Source: Bacteroidales bacterium (GTDB taxonomy: Bacteria > Bacteroidota > Bacteroidia > Bacteroidales > UBA932). Taken from it: a DNA stretch of 64,000 nucleotides. Below, in pieces: positions 7,957-17,008 of this stretch (the stretch's first letter is position 1; the number at the start of each line of letters is the position of its first letter). The notes beneath the pieces were generated by a model. The model was not told where the DNA came from. It was given only the letters and a program-made list of their open reading frames with translations, and searched no databases. Location: positions 1 to 64,000 of the forward strand of contig JAFRUH010000011.1 of assembly GCA_017438975.1 (NCBI GenBank), in the 5' to 3' direction. The translations under genes were made by a program, and so were the position numbers.

Positions 7957-10098
7957 GACCCGGCCGACCTTGATGACCTGACGGAGGGCGCGGATCTGGG
8001 AAACGACCTTGTCCAGCTCCAGGTTCGAAGGCACCGAAATCTTCATCGCAACCTCGTAAGTCCCCGCACGCAGATTCTCCGAAACATTGAATGAACGGAT
8101 CGAAGCCCTGAAATTGTTCACGACCTCCATGATCCGGTTCAGGACCGAACCGTCCAGTTCGGCCGTCACCCGCAGGGACACCTGGAAAGTCCCCTTCGAA
8201 GGTACATCCGCCCAGCGGACCTTCTGGATCCGGTAGGGATACATCTCGATCAAACGGGCGGCGTTCGGACACGTAATCCGATGGATCTTGATCCCTTCGG
8301 CCCGCGTAACGAACCCGAACACATCATCTCCGAAGACCGGGTTGCAGCACTTCGCCATCCGGTAATCCAGCCCCTTGAGATCCTTGGCATTGATGACCAG
8401 GATATCGTCGTGGCCGTCCCCCTCGCCTTCCTGGAAGGTCTTCGCCGCCTCCGCCGCCTGGGCGGCTTCCAAAGCTTCCGCCCGGCGCCGGTCCTCGGTC
8501 AGGATATACTCCTTGATGACATTGATGTCCAGAGAGCCGTCCCCGATCGCCGCCATCATGCTCCGTTCGCTCGTAAAGCGGTTCCGCTTCATGAACTCGG
8601 TCATCATCTCATCCGGGAATTCCAGCTTCCAGTTCTTCAGGCGGCGGAAAAGCAGTTCCCTCCCGTCGGAAGCCTTCCGGAACTCGTCCTCGTTCATGGC
8701 GACCTTGATCCGGCTCCGCGCCTTCGCCGTCACGACATAGCCCAGCCAGTCCCGGGCCGGTTTCTGGTTCTTGCCCGTCTGGATCTCGACGACATCGCCC
8801 GTGCGCAGCTTTTCCTTGATCGGAACGGGTTTCCCGTTGACCTTGCCGCCGACGCAGTGATAACCGATGTTCGTATGGATATGGAAGGCGAAATCCAGGA
8901 CGGAGGACCCGTTCGGCAGGGTCCGGAGCTCCCCCGTCGGGGTGAAGATGAAGATATCTTTCTCAGGCGGCTGCGGCAGGTCCTCCGGGGCGTCCGTATC
9001 GGGATGTTCCAGGGCATAGCGGACCGCGGTCAGCCACTTGTCCATGCTCTCTTCGCGGCGGATCCCCTTGTAGGACCAGTGCGAAGCGAAGCCGTTCTCC
9101 GCCATCTCGTCCATCCGCCTGGTCCGGATCTGGACCTCCACATAGCTGTTGTCCTTGTTCCGGACCGTGATATGCAGGGATTCATAGCCGTTGGTCTTCG
9201 GATTCGTGATCCAGTCCCTCAGGCGCGAGGTGTCAGGTTCATATTCTTCCGTAACGAAGGAATAGACCCGCCAGCAGAGATCCTTCTCGACCTTCGGATC
9301 CTCCTCGCAGTCGATGATGAATCGGATGGCGAAAACGTCATAGACGCCCTCGAACGGGACCTTCTGCTTCTGCATCTTCGTCCAGATCGAATAGGCCGCC
9401 TTCGTGCGGATCTTCAGCTTGTATTTGATGCCGGCGTCGGAAAGCTTGTGCTTGAGGGGCTCGATAAACTCCGCCATCAGCTTTTCCCGGTCCTTTTCGG
9501 TCGCCTTCAACTTGTTGGTAATCAGGCGGTACTGCTCGGGTTCAGCATAGCTGAGATAGATATCCTCCATCTCCCGCTTCATATTGTAGAGGCCGAGCTG
9601 GTGGGCCAGCGGGATATAGAGCAGCAGCGTTTCCATGACCTTCCTTTCCCGGGAGGTCTTGGGAAAAATCTCCAGATGGCGCATGACCTCGAGCCGGTCC
9701 GCCAGTTTGAGCACCGTCACGCGGGGGTCGCGGGAATACTGGATGATCAGTTTCTTGTAGTTTTCCGCTTCCAGGCGGGTATCCTTCGGCTTGATCGTGG
9801 AAATCTTGTTCAATCCGTCGACCATCGTGTAGACGCTCCGGTCGAACTTCAGCCCGGCGATGTCCACGTCGGGATGCATCCGGACCGCTTCATGGAGGAA
9901 AACGGCGGCGACGCACTCCGGTGGCAGGCCGATCTCATCGGAGACGATGCGTGCGACGCCGAGGGGATGCTCGATGAAAGGTTTCCCGTCCCCCCTCACA
10001 TCGCCCTCCAGCGCCCGGGACGCCACACCAAAGGCCACCCGGATCAGTTCCCGGCCTTCAACGTTGTAGTTCGGGAACCATTCGTCAATCCTGTCCAT
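7954..10098 (-). CDS. relA: RelA-type (p)ppGpp synthetase with degenerate hydrolase domain
   Basis: Long RSH alarmone enzyme, 714 residues. The synthetase core is intact: KAAYSIWTKM, RLRDWITNPKTNGYESLH and VEVQIRT. It is followed by a TGS domain (IFIFTPTGELRTLPNG), a Cys-containing zinc-finger region (MAKCCNPVFGDD) and an ACT domain at the end. In the N-terminal HD hydrolase domain the first His is kept (EHPLGVA, residue 44). The HDxxED block reads HEAVRM (69-74), and the later DRLHNMR reads DRLEVMR (134-140). Several metal and catalytic positions are therefore replaced. Inference: synthetase only, with a separate SpoIT-like partner expected elsewhere. It is the last gene of a minus-strand run that starts with rpsA. 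Confidence 0.92.
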   Translation of the reverse strand: MDRIDEWFPNYNVEGRELIRVAFGVASRALEGDVRGDGKPFIEHPLGVARIVSDEIGLPPECVAAVFLHEAVRMHPDVDIAGLKFDRSVYTMVDGLNKISTIKPKDTRLEAENYKKLIIQYSRDPRVTVLKLADRLEVMRHLEIFPKTSRERKVMETLLLYIPLAHQLGLYNMKREMEDIYLSYAEPEQYRLITNKLKATEKDREKLMAEFIEPLKHKLSDAGIKYKLKIRTKAAYSIWTKMQKQKVPFEGVYDVFAIRFIIDCEEDPKVEKDLCWRVYSFVTEEYEPDTSRLRDWITNPKTNGYESLHITVRNKDNSYVEVQIRTRRMDEMAENGFASHWSYKGIRREESMDKWLTAVRYALEHPDTDAPEDLPQPPEKDIFIFTPTGELRTLPNGSSVLDFAFHIHTNIGYHCVGGKVNGKPVPIKEKLRTGDVVEIQTGKNQKPARDWLGYVVTAKARSRIKVAMNEDEFRKASDGRELLFRRLKNWKLEFPDEMMTEFMKRNRFTSERSMMAAIGDGSLDINVIKEYILTEDRRRAEALEAAQAAEAAKTFQEGEGDGHDDILVINAKDLKGLDYRMAKCCNPVFGDDVFGFVTRAEGIKIHRITCPNAARLIEMYPYRIQKVRWADVPSKGTFQVSLRVTAELDGSVLNRIMEVVNNFRASIRSFNVSENLRAGTYEVAMKISVPSNLELDKVVSQIRALRQVIKVGRV

Positions 10099-10106
10099 AC
10101 TCCAAC

Positions 10107-10961
10107 TTATTTTGAATAGACGTACAGTTCGTGGATTTCCCGATCGTATCCTTCATAGAAGCCCCTTGGCATACCGAGGATGATACGGGCTCCCCGGTTC
10201 GTAAGAACCGTCAGTTCCTTCTTGCCGGGATCATAGGTAAGGCCCTCGATCTCTCCGGTGCGGCGGAAATCGGTCATGGTCCTGAAAAGGGACGTTTCCG
10301 TCTTTTCCATGATTTTCCCGTCCTTGTCATAGAGTCCGCAGACGTACAGCCGGTCCGCCTCGTCTTTCTCCGCATCCCCGTCGTCGCAGGAAATGAGCAT
10401 CTTCCCGTCCATCACGCAGATTCCCTGCTGCAGGGCGGGAACCGGCGAGAGTTCCGTCCGCCCGAGATAGGCGGAGGTGGCAAGGTCGTAGCAGTAAAGG
10501 GCGTGGCCGTCCACCCAGTCGGCCATCCAGACATGCCCCCTGGCCGCATCGACGGCGAGGCCGCAGCATTCCACCTGGCCCGAGGCCGGCTCCCAGGGAA
10601 TGGCCCTGACATAGAGCAGCGTCCGGGCATCGTAGACCGCGACCTGGATGTTCTCACCCTTCCCGTCCATGAAATACTCGCATCCCGCATAGATTTCCCC
10701 GTCATGGACATCGATGTCCCCGATATGGTTGACGGGACCCTCCATCCCCTCGAACGGCGTTTCGTTCGAAGCGACCAGATGACCGGCGACGTCATATTTG
10801 TAAAGCGCTCCCGAGCCGGAAACATAGTAATAGTCCCCGTCGGTCGCGACGCCCTGGCGGCCGGCGACTTCGATGACCTCCTTCAGGACGAAGGGCTCCT
10901 TCCCGGAACGGTTGCAGGAAAGGGGAAGGACAAGGATGAGGAAGAGGAAGAAGCGTTTCAT
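10107..10961 (-). CDS. Beta-propeller lipoprotein of unknown function
   Basis: 284 residues with a lipoprotein signal (MKRFFLFLILVLPLSC). The body has repeated short strands with aromatic/Asp turns (GDYYYVSGSGALYKYD, IDVHDGEIYAG, GKMLISCDDGD, KKELTVLTNRG), the look of a YncE/NHL-like propeller. No catalytic signature is visible and I do not recognise a specific family. It sits 8 bases upstream of relA and 7 bases downstream of mltG, so it probably shares their transcript. An envelope role is inferred from the signal only. Confidence 0.7.
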   Translation of the reverse strand: MKRFFLFLILVLPLSCNRSGKEPFVLKEVIEVAGRQGVATDGDYYYVSGSGALYKYDVAGHLVASNETPFEGMEGPVNHIGDIDVHDGEIYAGCEYFMDGKGENIQVAVYDARTLLYVRAIPWEPASGQVECCGLAVDAARGHVWMADWVDGHALYCYDLATSAYLGRTELSPVPALQQGICVMDGKMLISCDDGDAEKDEADRLYVCGLYDKDGKIMEKTETSLFRTMTDFRRTGEIEGLTYDPGKKELTVLTNRGARIILGMPRGFYEGYDREIHELYVYSK

Positions 10962-10968
10962 ATCAACC

Positions 10969-12024
10969 TTATTTTTGAGAGGCTTTCTCCCGCAGCCGGT
11001 CCGTCAAGGCCTTTTGGAAAGCCCGGGCGTTCCGCTGATGCTCGGAAAACGTCGCGGCGAAAAGGTGCGAACCGTTGAAAGCGGGGTTGGCGCAGAAATA
11101 CAGGTAATTGTGCGATTCCGGGTTCAGGACGGCCTCGAGACAGGATTTCGGGGGGCAGGAAATCGGTCCGGGAGGGAGTCCGGGATAGAGATAGGTATTA
11201 TAGGGAGAATCGTATTCGAGATGGCGCCGGAGGATCCGGTTCAGGGTATAGCCGAAACAGTAGGCCACCGTCGGGTCCGCCTGGAGTTTCATTCCGACCC
11301 GGAGCCGGTTCAGGTAAACGCCCGCTATCGTCGGCTGTTCGGGGACATAGCGGGTCTCCCCGTCGACGATGGACGCCAGGATGGAGACCTCGTCCGGCGT
11401 AAGTCCCTGCTTGAAGGCCTTCTGGCGGCGTTCGGCCGTCCAGAAGCGGTCATGTTCCTCCTTGAACAGGGTCAGGATCTCCGGGACGGTCGAGGTCCAC
11501 AGGATTTGATACGTATCCGGAATGACCATGCAGAAAAAGCGGGTCGTATCGGTCCCGAACCGGGCGAGGGAATCGGGAGAGAACACATAGGCGGCGACAT
11601 CGGCCGAGTCTACCAGCATCTGCGCCCCGATCTTCCGGGACAGGACCTGTCGGGATCGGACACTGCCCGAGAGGGTCAGGTTCACGGGGGTCTGCCAGCC
11701 GAGTTTCAGCATCCTGGCCACATAGACGCTGGACAGACCCGGATCTACGGTATAATGTCCGACGCGGATCTTGTCGAGGGTCTTCTCGCGCTTGAACGAG
11801 CGTTTCAGGCTCGCCGGCTTCAGTACCTTTCCGGACGCGAGGATCGAGTCAAGGACGGCGGCGGGTTCCATGTCGGGATAGACATACAGTTCGAAACGGC
11901 CGGAGAAATTCGACTTTTTCCGGTCATAGATCTGATGATTGACGAAAAGGACCGCCGCCAGGAAGGCGACGGCTGCCGCGGCCACAGCGATCCACAGCAG
12001 GGGCTTTCCTTTTATCTTTTCCAT
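10969..12024 (-). CDS. mltG: MltG-like endolytic peptidoglycan transglycosylase
   Basis: 351 residues, anchored in the inner membrane by one helix near residues 10-28, with a periplasmic YceG/MltG domain. Family signatures are clear: ASIVDGETRYVPEQPTIAGV, YLNRLRVGMKLQADPTVAY, SPYNTYLYPGLPPGPISCP and NYLYFCANP near the end. MltG cuts nascent glycan strands and sets their length. Many homologues read ASIVEKET where this protein has ASIVDGET; the second Glu is kept. Which Glu is catalytic could not be settled by eye. The start overlaps the preceding GH73 gene by 13 bases. Confidence 0.92.
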   Translation of the reverse strand: MEKIKGKPLLWIAVAAAAVAFLAAVLFVNHQIYDRKKSNFSGRFELYVYPDMEPAAVLDSILASGKVLKPASLKRSFKREKTLDKIRVGHYTVDPGLSSVYVARMLKLGWQTPVNLTLSGSVRSRQVLSRKIGAQMLVDSADVAAYVFSPDSLARFGTDTTRFFCMVIPDTYQILWTSTVPEILTLFKEEHDRFWTAERRQKAFKQGLTPDEVSILASIVDGETRYVPEQPTIAGVYLNRLRVGMKLQADPTVAYCFGYTLNRILRRHLEYDSPYNTYLYPGLPPGPISCPPKSCLEAVLNPESHNYLYFCANPAFNGSHLFAATFSEHQRNARAFQKALTDRLREKASQK

Positions 12025-13049
12025 AATCTGAAACGTTTCCTGACCGGACGGAGCAGGAGTTCATCCCCTTCGCAGAGGCGGTCTCCCTCGCTCAACCCGT
12101 TCAGTTTCATAAGGTCCTTCTTGCGTACGGCAAAACGCTGGGCGATATCCCGGAGCTGTTCTCCGTCCTCTCCGACGATATACTTGTCCAGTCCCTTCGC
12201 CGCCATCTTCTTCTTCGCTTCCAGATAGACGACCGTCCCGGGGAGAAGAGGTTCCACATGGTCCAGGTCGTTGATCCGTAGGATCTCCTTGAGGAACAGT
12301 TTCCTTCCAGCCGCGATGCTTTCATAGGTTTCCCCTTCCACGGAGTAGAGGAAGGGCACGCCGTTTTTCGCATAGAGGGTCCGGGACAGGGAGAAGGAAC
12401 GCTCTTCGGCATAAGCGGGACGGTATACGGTCGCCTCTTCGATCTTGAGCGGGGATTCCGGAATCTCTGCGGGATAGGATTCTCCGTCCTCCAGCGAGAG
12501 GATCTCGCCCTTCGGAGCGGAGGAATAGACCTCTCCTACCGTCTTGGTATCATACTCATAGAGACGGTAGTCCTCGATATACCGGATAAGCTTCGGAGCA
12601 TAGGAGGGATCGGTTGCATAGCCCGCCTTCTTAAGTCCGTAAGCCCATGATTTATAATCTGTTACTGGATAATCAAACAGGAATTTGTAGCGGTCGTTGA
12701 AACGGAGGAAGTCGGAGTGGTCCCGGAAAGAATCCTCCGCCGCACCGTAGGCGCGGAAGCATTCGTTCTTCTCGTCGTCGTCCGCCCGGATGGTTTTTCC
12801 TTTCCACTTGCTGTGGCACTTGATGCCGAAATGGTTGTTCCCTTCGGTGGCCAGCCTCGACCGTCCGGATCCGGATTCCAACAGTCCCTGGGCAAGTGTG
12901 ATGCTCGCCGGAACGCCGGATCGGTACATCTCGGCGACGGCGATCCCGGAATACCGGGTGATGTAGTCCTCCTGGGGGCCGCTTCCGGCTCCAGCCTGAA
13001 GAACGGCCGCCAGCAACAGGACCGACAGCAGGGACACGATCTTTTTCAT
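12012..13049 (-). CDS. Secreted N-acetylglucosaminidase-type (GH73) hydrolase with LysM domains
   Basis: 345 residues. An N-terminal signal peptide is followed by a FlgJ/GH73-like muramidase domain. It shows PASITLAQGLLESGSGRS (catalytic Glu in LLESGSG), NNHFGIKC and SWAYGLKKAGYATDPSYAPK. The C-terminal third carries two LysM-like peptidoglycan-binding repeats; the clearer one is DIAQRFAVRKKDLMKLNGL. The ATG at 13049 (MKKIVSLL) or 13052 is preferred over the upstream TTG, because a strong promoter overlaps 13056-13085. It overlaps mltG, so two glycan-cutting enzymes are co-expressed. Hydrolysis of GlcNAc-MurNAc bonds is inferred from the family. Confidence 0.88.
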   Translation of the reverse strand: MKKIVSLLSVLLLAAVLQAGAGSGPQEDYITRYSGIAVAEMYRSGVPASITLAQGLLESGSGRSRLATEGNNHFGIKCHSKWKGKTIRADDDEKNECFRAYGAAEDSFRDHSDFLRFNDRYKFLFDYPVTDYKSWAYGLKKAGYATDPSYAPKLIRYIEDYRLYEYDTKTVGEVYSSAPKGEILSLEDGESYPAEIPESPLKIEEATVYRPAYAEERSFSLSRTLYAKNGVPFLYSVEGETYESIAAGRKLFLKEILRINDLDHVEPLLPGTVVYLEAKKKMAAKGLDKYIVGEDGEQLRDIAQRFAVRKKDLMKLNGLSEGDRLCEGDELLLRPVRKRFRLWKR

Positions 13050-13055
13050 CATGTC

Positions 13056-13085
13056 CAAATATAGGGATTATTTTCCGATTTCAAA
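13056..13085 (-). promoter_or_regulatory. Promoter of the GH73-mltG-propeller-relA genes
   Basis: On the minus strand TTTG (13082-13085), an 18-base spacer and TATATTTG (13056-13063) fit the Bacteroidota consensus. It lies in the last codons of rnz and ends 3-7 bases before the ATG, so this mRNA would be leaderless or nearly so. Confidence 0.7.
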
Positions 13086-13985
13086 AACATCGCCGTCGGA
13101 AGCGGCGACCGTGTCGGGAAAGACGGTCCGGCACTCGGCCTCATAGGCCGCGATGTCCCGGGAACGGGACGAATAATGTCCGATGATCAGACGGGAAACC
13201 CCGGCGCGGAGGGCCAGCGTGGCGGCCTGGATGGTCGTCGTATGATGCCTTTGCTCCGCCTGGGGGGCAAGTTCCTCCAGATAGGTCGTTTCGTGATAGA
13301 GGGTATGGACCCCGCGGAGCCAGACTTCCTCTTCCGGAAAGACGGCGGTATCCGAACAGTAGGCATAGCTCCTCGGGACGAAGGGCTTGTAAGCGAGTTC
13401 GGCGAGGGGAACGACCCCCTCGGGACGGACCAGGTCGCCGCCCTGCTTGATGGTTCCGATTTCGGCCAGGGTGAGACCGTACTGTGCAATGGCTTCCTTC
13501 CGGACATTCCAGAGCGGCTCCTTTTCCCGGAACAGATACCCGTAGGTCTCGACGCCGTGATTCAGGGGGAAGGCGGAAACGGACAGGGACCTGGTCTCGT
13601 AGATAACCTCCGGAGCGCTCATTTTCAAGGGGTTGAAGCGGATCTCGAATCCGAGTCCATCCCCGTAGTAGCTGAGATAAAACTTCAGGATCGGGCCGAA
13701 ATTGGCCGGGGCGTAGAGGTTCATCGGGGCCGTGCGCCCCTTCATGCCCAAGGTCGAAAGCAGGCCGAAGATCCCGAAAACATGGTCCCCATGGATATGA
13801 CTCAGGAAAATGGAGTCGATTTTCATCATCGGGACCCCGTAGCGGACCATCTGCCCCTGGGTCCCTTCACCGCAATCGATAAGGAACAAGCGCTCATGTA
13901 CCTGAAGTACCTGAGCGCTCTGGTTCCTTTCCAAGACGGGCATGGCCGAAGCCGTGCCCATCATGGTTACGGTAAAATTATTCAC
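13068..13985 (-). CDS. rnz: Ribonuclease Z
   Basis: Metallo-beta-lactamase-fold endonuclease that matures tRNA 3' ends, 305 residues, the normal size. The metal site SHIHGDH is present at about residue 60, with the N-terminal glycine/serine loop MMGTASAMPV, LIDCGEGTQ, then YCSDTA and the later IIGHYSSR. The start appears to be GTG at 13985, nested in the last codons of rpsA (8-base overlap). An ATG at 13964 would cut off the first strand. Coupling to the S1 gene ties tRNA maturation to ribosomal protein output. Confidence 0.94.
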   Translation of the reverse strand: MNNFTVTMMGTASAMPVLERNQSAQVLQVHERLFLIDCGEGTQGQMVRYGVPMMKIDSIFLSHIHGDHVFGIFGLLSTLGMKGRTAPMNLYAPANFGPILKFYLSYYGDGLGFEIRFNPLKMSAPEVIYETRSLSVSAFPLNHGVETYGYLFREKEPLWNVRKEAIAQYGLTLAEIGTIKQGGDLVRPEGVVPLAELAYKPFVPRSYAYCSDTAVFPEEEVWLRGVHTLYHETTYLEELAPQAEQRHHTTTIQAATLALRAGVSRLIIGHYSSRSRDIAAYEAECRTVFPDTVAASDGDVFEIGK

Positions 13986-15759
13986 CCTTCTCGAGTTTAT
14001 CCTTGAGGGCGGCCAGTTCGGAAATGTCTCCGAGCGTGGTCTTCTCGATGGTGCTGTTGACCTTCTTGATCGCCTTCTTGGTGCCTTCTACCTCGGCGTT
14101 CTCGCGGGCCGCCTTGGCCTCGGAGTAGGTGCGGAGGTGGGAAACACGGACGGTGCGGGTGCTTCTCCGGAGTTCGACGACCTTGACGGGGAGCTTGTCA
14201 CCGACGATCGCCGGCTTGCCGTCTTCCTTCACCATTTCACGGTTGAAGGCCGAAGCCTCGGTTCCGTCTTCGAAGGTAACGGTAGCGCCCTTGTCACCGG
14301 TGGCGGTAACAGTGGCCTCTACGACCGTACCGACCGGATACTTGGCCTCGAGCTCATCCCAAGGATTCGGGGTCAGCTGCTTGTGGCCGAGGCTGAGCTT
14401 GTGGTTCTGCTCGTCGAAGTCGAGGATGACGACATCGATGGAGTCGCCGGCCTGGACCATCTCGGACGGATGCTTGATCTTGTTCCAGCTGAGGTCGCTG
14501 ATGTGGATCAGGCCCTCGACGCCGTCCTCGAGTTCAGCGAATACGCCGAAGTTGGTGATGTTGCGGACGACGGCTTTCTGCTGGGAACCGACGGGATATT
14601 TCTCGCGGATGGACTCCCAGGGATTCTCGGTCAGCTGCTTCAGGCCGAGAGACATCTTGCGGGCCTCGCGGTCGAGCGTAAGGATGACGGCCTCGACTTC
14701 GTCGCCGAGCTTGAGGAACTCCTGCGCGCTGTGCAGACGCGGGGACCAGGACATCTCGGAAACATGGACAAGACCTTCGACGCCGGGAGCGACCTCGATG
14801 AATGCACCGTAGTCGGCGATGGCGACGACTTTGCCCTTGACGGTATCCCCGACCTTCAGGTCGGCGCTGAGGTTCTCCCAAGGATGGGCGGTCAGCTGCT
14901 TGAGACCCAGGGCGATACGCTTCTGCTGCTCATTGAAGTCAAGGACGACGACCTTGATCTTCTCATCGAGGGTGACAACCTCTTCCGGATGGTTGATACG
15001 GCCCCAGGAGAGATCGGTGATATGGATGAGACCGTCAACACCGCCGAGGTCGACGAATACGCCGTAGTTGGTGATGTTCTTGACGGTTCCTTCGAGAACC
15101 TGACCCTTCTCAAGCTTGGAGATGAGTTCGGCCCTCTTCTGCTCCTGCTCGGCCTCGAGCAGAGCCTTGTGGGATACGACGACATTGCGGAACTCCTGGT
15201 TGATCTTGACGATCTTGAAGTCCATGGTCGTATTGACATATACATCGTAGTCGCGGATCGGCTTGATATCGATCTGGGATCCCGGGAGGAACGCCTCGAT
15301 GCCGAAGACATCGACAATCATGCCGCCCTTGGTACGGGTCTTGACGAAGCCCTTGACGACATCGCCGGCCTCGTTGGCCGCATTGACCATGTCCCAGGAC
15401 TTGAGGGCGCGGGCCTTCCTGTGGGAGAGGATGAGCTGACCCTTGCGGTCTTCGGCGGCCTCGACGAGGACTTCCACCTTGTCACCGACCTTCAGGTCAG
15501 GGTTGTAACGGAATTCAGGAGCGGAGATGACGCCTTCGCTCTTGGCGCCGATGTTCACGACGACCTCTCTCTTGTTGATCGCGGTGACGGTTCCCTCGAC
15601 GACCTCGTTCTCGACGATGCGGGAGAGGGTCTGGTCATAGAGTTCTTCGTCTTTCTGCCTGTCTTCAGCGACGACACCGTCATTCTCGAAAGCATCCCAA
15701 TCGAAGTTTTCGGGATCTACCGATGCGTTGAGAGCGGTTTTTTTAATTTCTTCTGCCAT
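13978..15759 (-). CDS. rpsA: 30S ribosomal protein S1
   Basis: mRNA-binding ribosomal protein, 593 residues, with six S1 domains. The third to fifth are the most regular: YGVFVDLGGVDGLIHITDLSW, YGAFIEVAPGVEGLVHVSEM and FGVFAELEDGVEGLIHISDL. The first and sixth are divergent, and an acidic N-terminal extension precedes domain 1. Codon choice is highly biased, as expected for an abundant protein. It is followed with overlap by rnz and then by peptidoglycan genes. S1 in Bacteroidota works without the usual Shine-Dalgarno context; that is family knowledge, consistent with the absence of SD motifs here. Confidence 0.97.
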   Translation of the reverse strand: MAEEIKKTALNASVDPENFDWDAFENDGVVAEDRQKDEELYDQTLSRIVENEVVEGTVTAINKREVVVNIGAKSEGVISAPEFRYNPDLKVGDKVEVLVEAAEDRKGQLILSHRKARALKSWDMVNAANEAGDVVKGFVKTRTKGGMIVDVFGIEAFLPGSQIDIKPIRDYDVYVNTTMDFKIVKINQEFRNVVVSHKALLEAEQEQKRAELISKLEKGQVLEGTVKNITNYGVFVDLGGVDGLIHITDLSWGRINHPEEVVTLDEKIKVVVLDFNEQQKRIALGLKQLTAHPWENLSADLKVGDTVKGKVVAIADYGAFIEVAPGVEGLVHVSEMSWSPRLHSAQEFLKLGDEVEAVILTLDREARKMSLGLKQLTENPWESIREKYPVGSQQKAVVRNITNFGVFAELEDGVEGLIHISDLSWNKIKHPSEMVQAGDSIDVVILDFDEQNHKLSLGHKQLTPNPWDELEAKYPVGTVVEATVTATGDKGATVTFEDGTEASAFNREMVKEDGKPAIVGDKLPVKVVELRRSTRTVRVSHLRTYSEAKAARENAEVEGTKKAIKKVNSTIEKTTLGDISELAALKDKLEKGE

Positions 15760-15818
15760 AATTTGTTTTAATGAATCAAACTAGGGGTTAAACATTATTT
15801 TTCATGCTTGCCGGAAGG

Positions 15819-15849
15819 CAAAAAAAGCACGCCTCCGGAAAAAGCGTGC
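15819..15849 (-). terminator. Rho-independent terminator of corA
   Basis: On the minus strand the stem GCACGC/GCGTGC (15844-15849 with 15827-15832), with an 11-base loop, is followed by seven T's. It lies about 37 bases past the corA stop. Confidence 0.75.
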
Positions 15850-15885
15850 AAAAATAGGAAAAAATTTCGGTCGCACAAAATTTAT

Positions 15886-16851
15886 TTACAGCATTTTGCG
15901 CCTTTTGAAAATATACAGGATAACGATGAAAGACATCAGCATCACGCAGATGATGATGATCCAGTTCCAGGGCGACGCGTTCGGGTCGTCGGCGCCGATC
16001 ATCGGAAGCCTGACGTTCATGCCGTAAAAGCTCGCGATCAGGGTCGGCGGCATCAGGAGAACGGACACCAGCGTGAAGATCTTCATGATCCGGTTCTGGT
16101 CCAGATTGATGAGACCGACGACCGTATCCTGCAGGTATTCAAGACGTTCGAAGCAGAAATTGGTATGATTGATCAGGGACGAGATATCCTGCAGCATGAC
16201 GTTGAACCTTCCCTCCAGCCGGTCCGGGGTCTTCGGGCTCTTCAGGAGGTTGGAGATCAGGCGCTGCTTATCCACGACATTCTCCCGGACGATCATCGTA
16301 TTCTCCTGCAACTGGCTGATGTCGATCAGGAGGTCTTCGTTGATGTCTTCCTGCTCGTTGATCCGCTTGGCGTACTGGGAGATTTCCTTGGACAGGATCT
16401 CGATCATATCCGCATCGAGGTCGACACGCCTGTCCAGGATCGTCGCGAAGAGGGTGAACCCGTCGGGATACCGCTTCGGATTGGCCTGAAGGCGCATCTG
16501 GAGCTCGGTGAAACTGCGGATCGGAACCTCCCGGAGGGTCGTGAGCGAATCTTCCACAAGGGTAAAGGAAACGGCCTGCATCATATACTCTTCCGGGCCC
16601 GGGGTCAGGAAGTTGGTATTGGCGAAGATGGCGCCTTCCGTCTCGAAATAACGGGAGGAGCTTTCGATCTCTTCCGCCTGCGCGCGGCTCTGGATCTCCG
16701 TGCCGAGGAAGGACTCCACGGCCCTTTTTTCAGCGCCGGACGGATCGATGAGATCGATCCAGACGACATCTTCGATTTTAATCTTGGAAAAAACTTTCTC
16801 CGACTGGGAGACACTGATCATTCCGTTTTCTCTGTAGAAGATATTCAGCAC
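15886..16851 (-). CDS. corA: CorA-family magnesium/cobalt transporter
   Basis: Divalent-cation channel of the inner membrane, 321 residues. It has a long cytoplasmic helical domain and two C-terminal membrane helices. The first ends in the invariant GMN motif (ASFYGMNVRLP). The second (WIIIICVMLMSFIVILYIF) is followed by a short basic tail (KRRKML). The start codon is GTG at 16851 (MLNIFYRENG); the first ATG in frame is ten codons later. A promoter at 16940-16970 and a terminator after the stop make it a single-gene unit. Mg versus Co or Ni cannot be decided from sequence. Confidence 0.93.
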   Translation of the reverse strand: MLNIFYRENGMISVSQSEKVFSKIKIEDVVWIDLIDPSGAEKRAVESFLGTEIQSRAQAEEIESSSRYFETEGAIFANTNFLTPGPEEYMMQAVSFTLVEDSLTTLREVPIRSFTELQMRLQANPKRYPDGFTLFATILDRRVDLDADMIEILSKEISQYAKRINEQEDINEDLLIDISQLQENTMIVRENVVDKQRLISNLLKSPKTPDRLEGRFNVMLQDISSLINHTNFCFERLEYLQDTVVGLINLDQNRIMKIFTLVSVLLMPPTLIASFYGMNVRLPMIGADDPNASPWNWIIIICVMLMSFIVILYIFKRRKML

Positions 16852-16939
16852 ATCACTTCCTCCAGAATTTAGCTCCGGGCCAGTCGCTCCGGATGGATTT
16901 CACATAACAACCAGCCGCCATTACGGAAAAGACGGCCTG

Positions 16940-16970
16940 CAAATTTACATAAAAATCCGTAACATCCAAT
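16940..16970 (-). promoter_or_regulatory. Probable corA promoter
   Basis: Minus strand ATTG (16967-16970, one mismatch to TTTG), a 19-base spacer and TAAATTTG (16940-16947). It implies a leader of about 80 bases before the corA GTG. No riboswitch fold was recognised in that leader. Confidence 0.6.
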
Positions 16971-17008
16971 CCTTTCAGCTGATAAACTGAGAAAAAAGCG
17001 AGGACGTA

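Noticed and set aside
8281-10119. 612-codon plus-strand frame opposite relA
   Set aside because: Antisense shadow of a GC-rich gene; relA motifs are complete on the other strand.
13942-15771. 609-codon plus-strand frame opposite rpsA
   Set aside because: Antisense shadow of the six repeated S1 domains; the repeats explain its periodic look.
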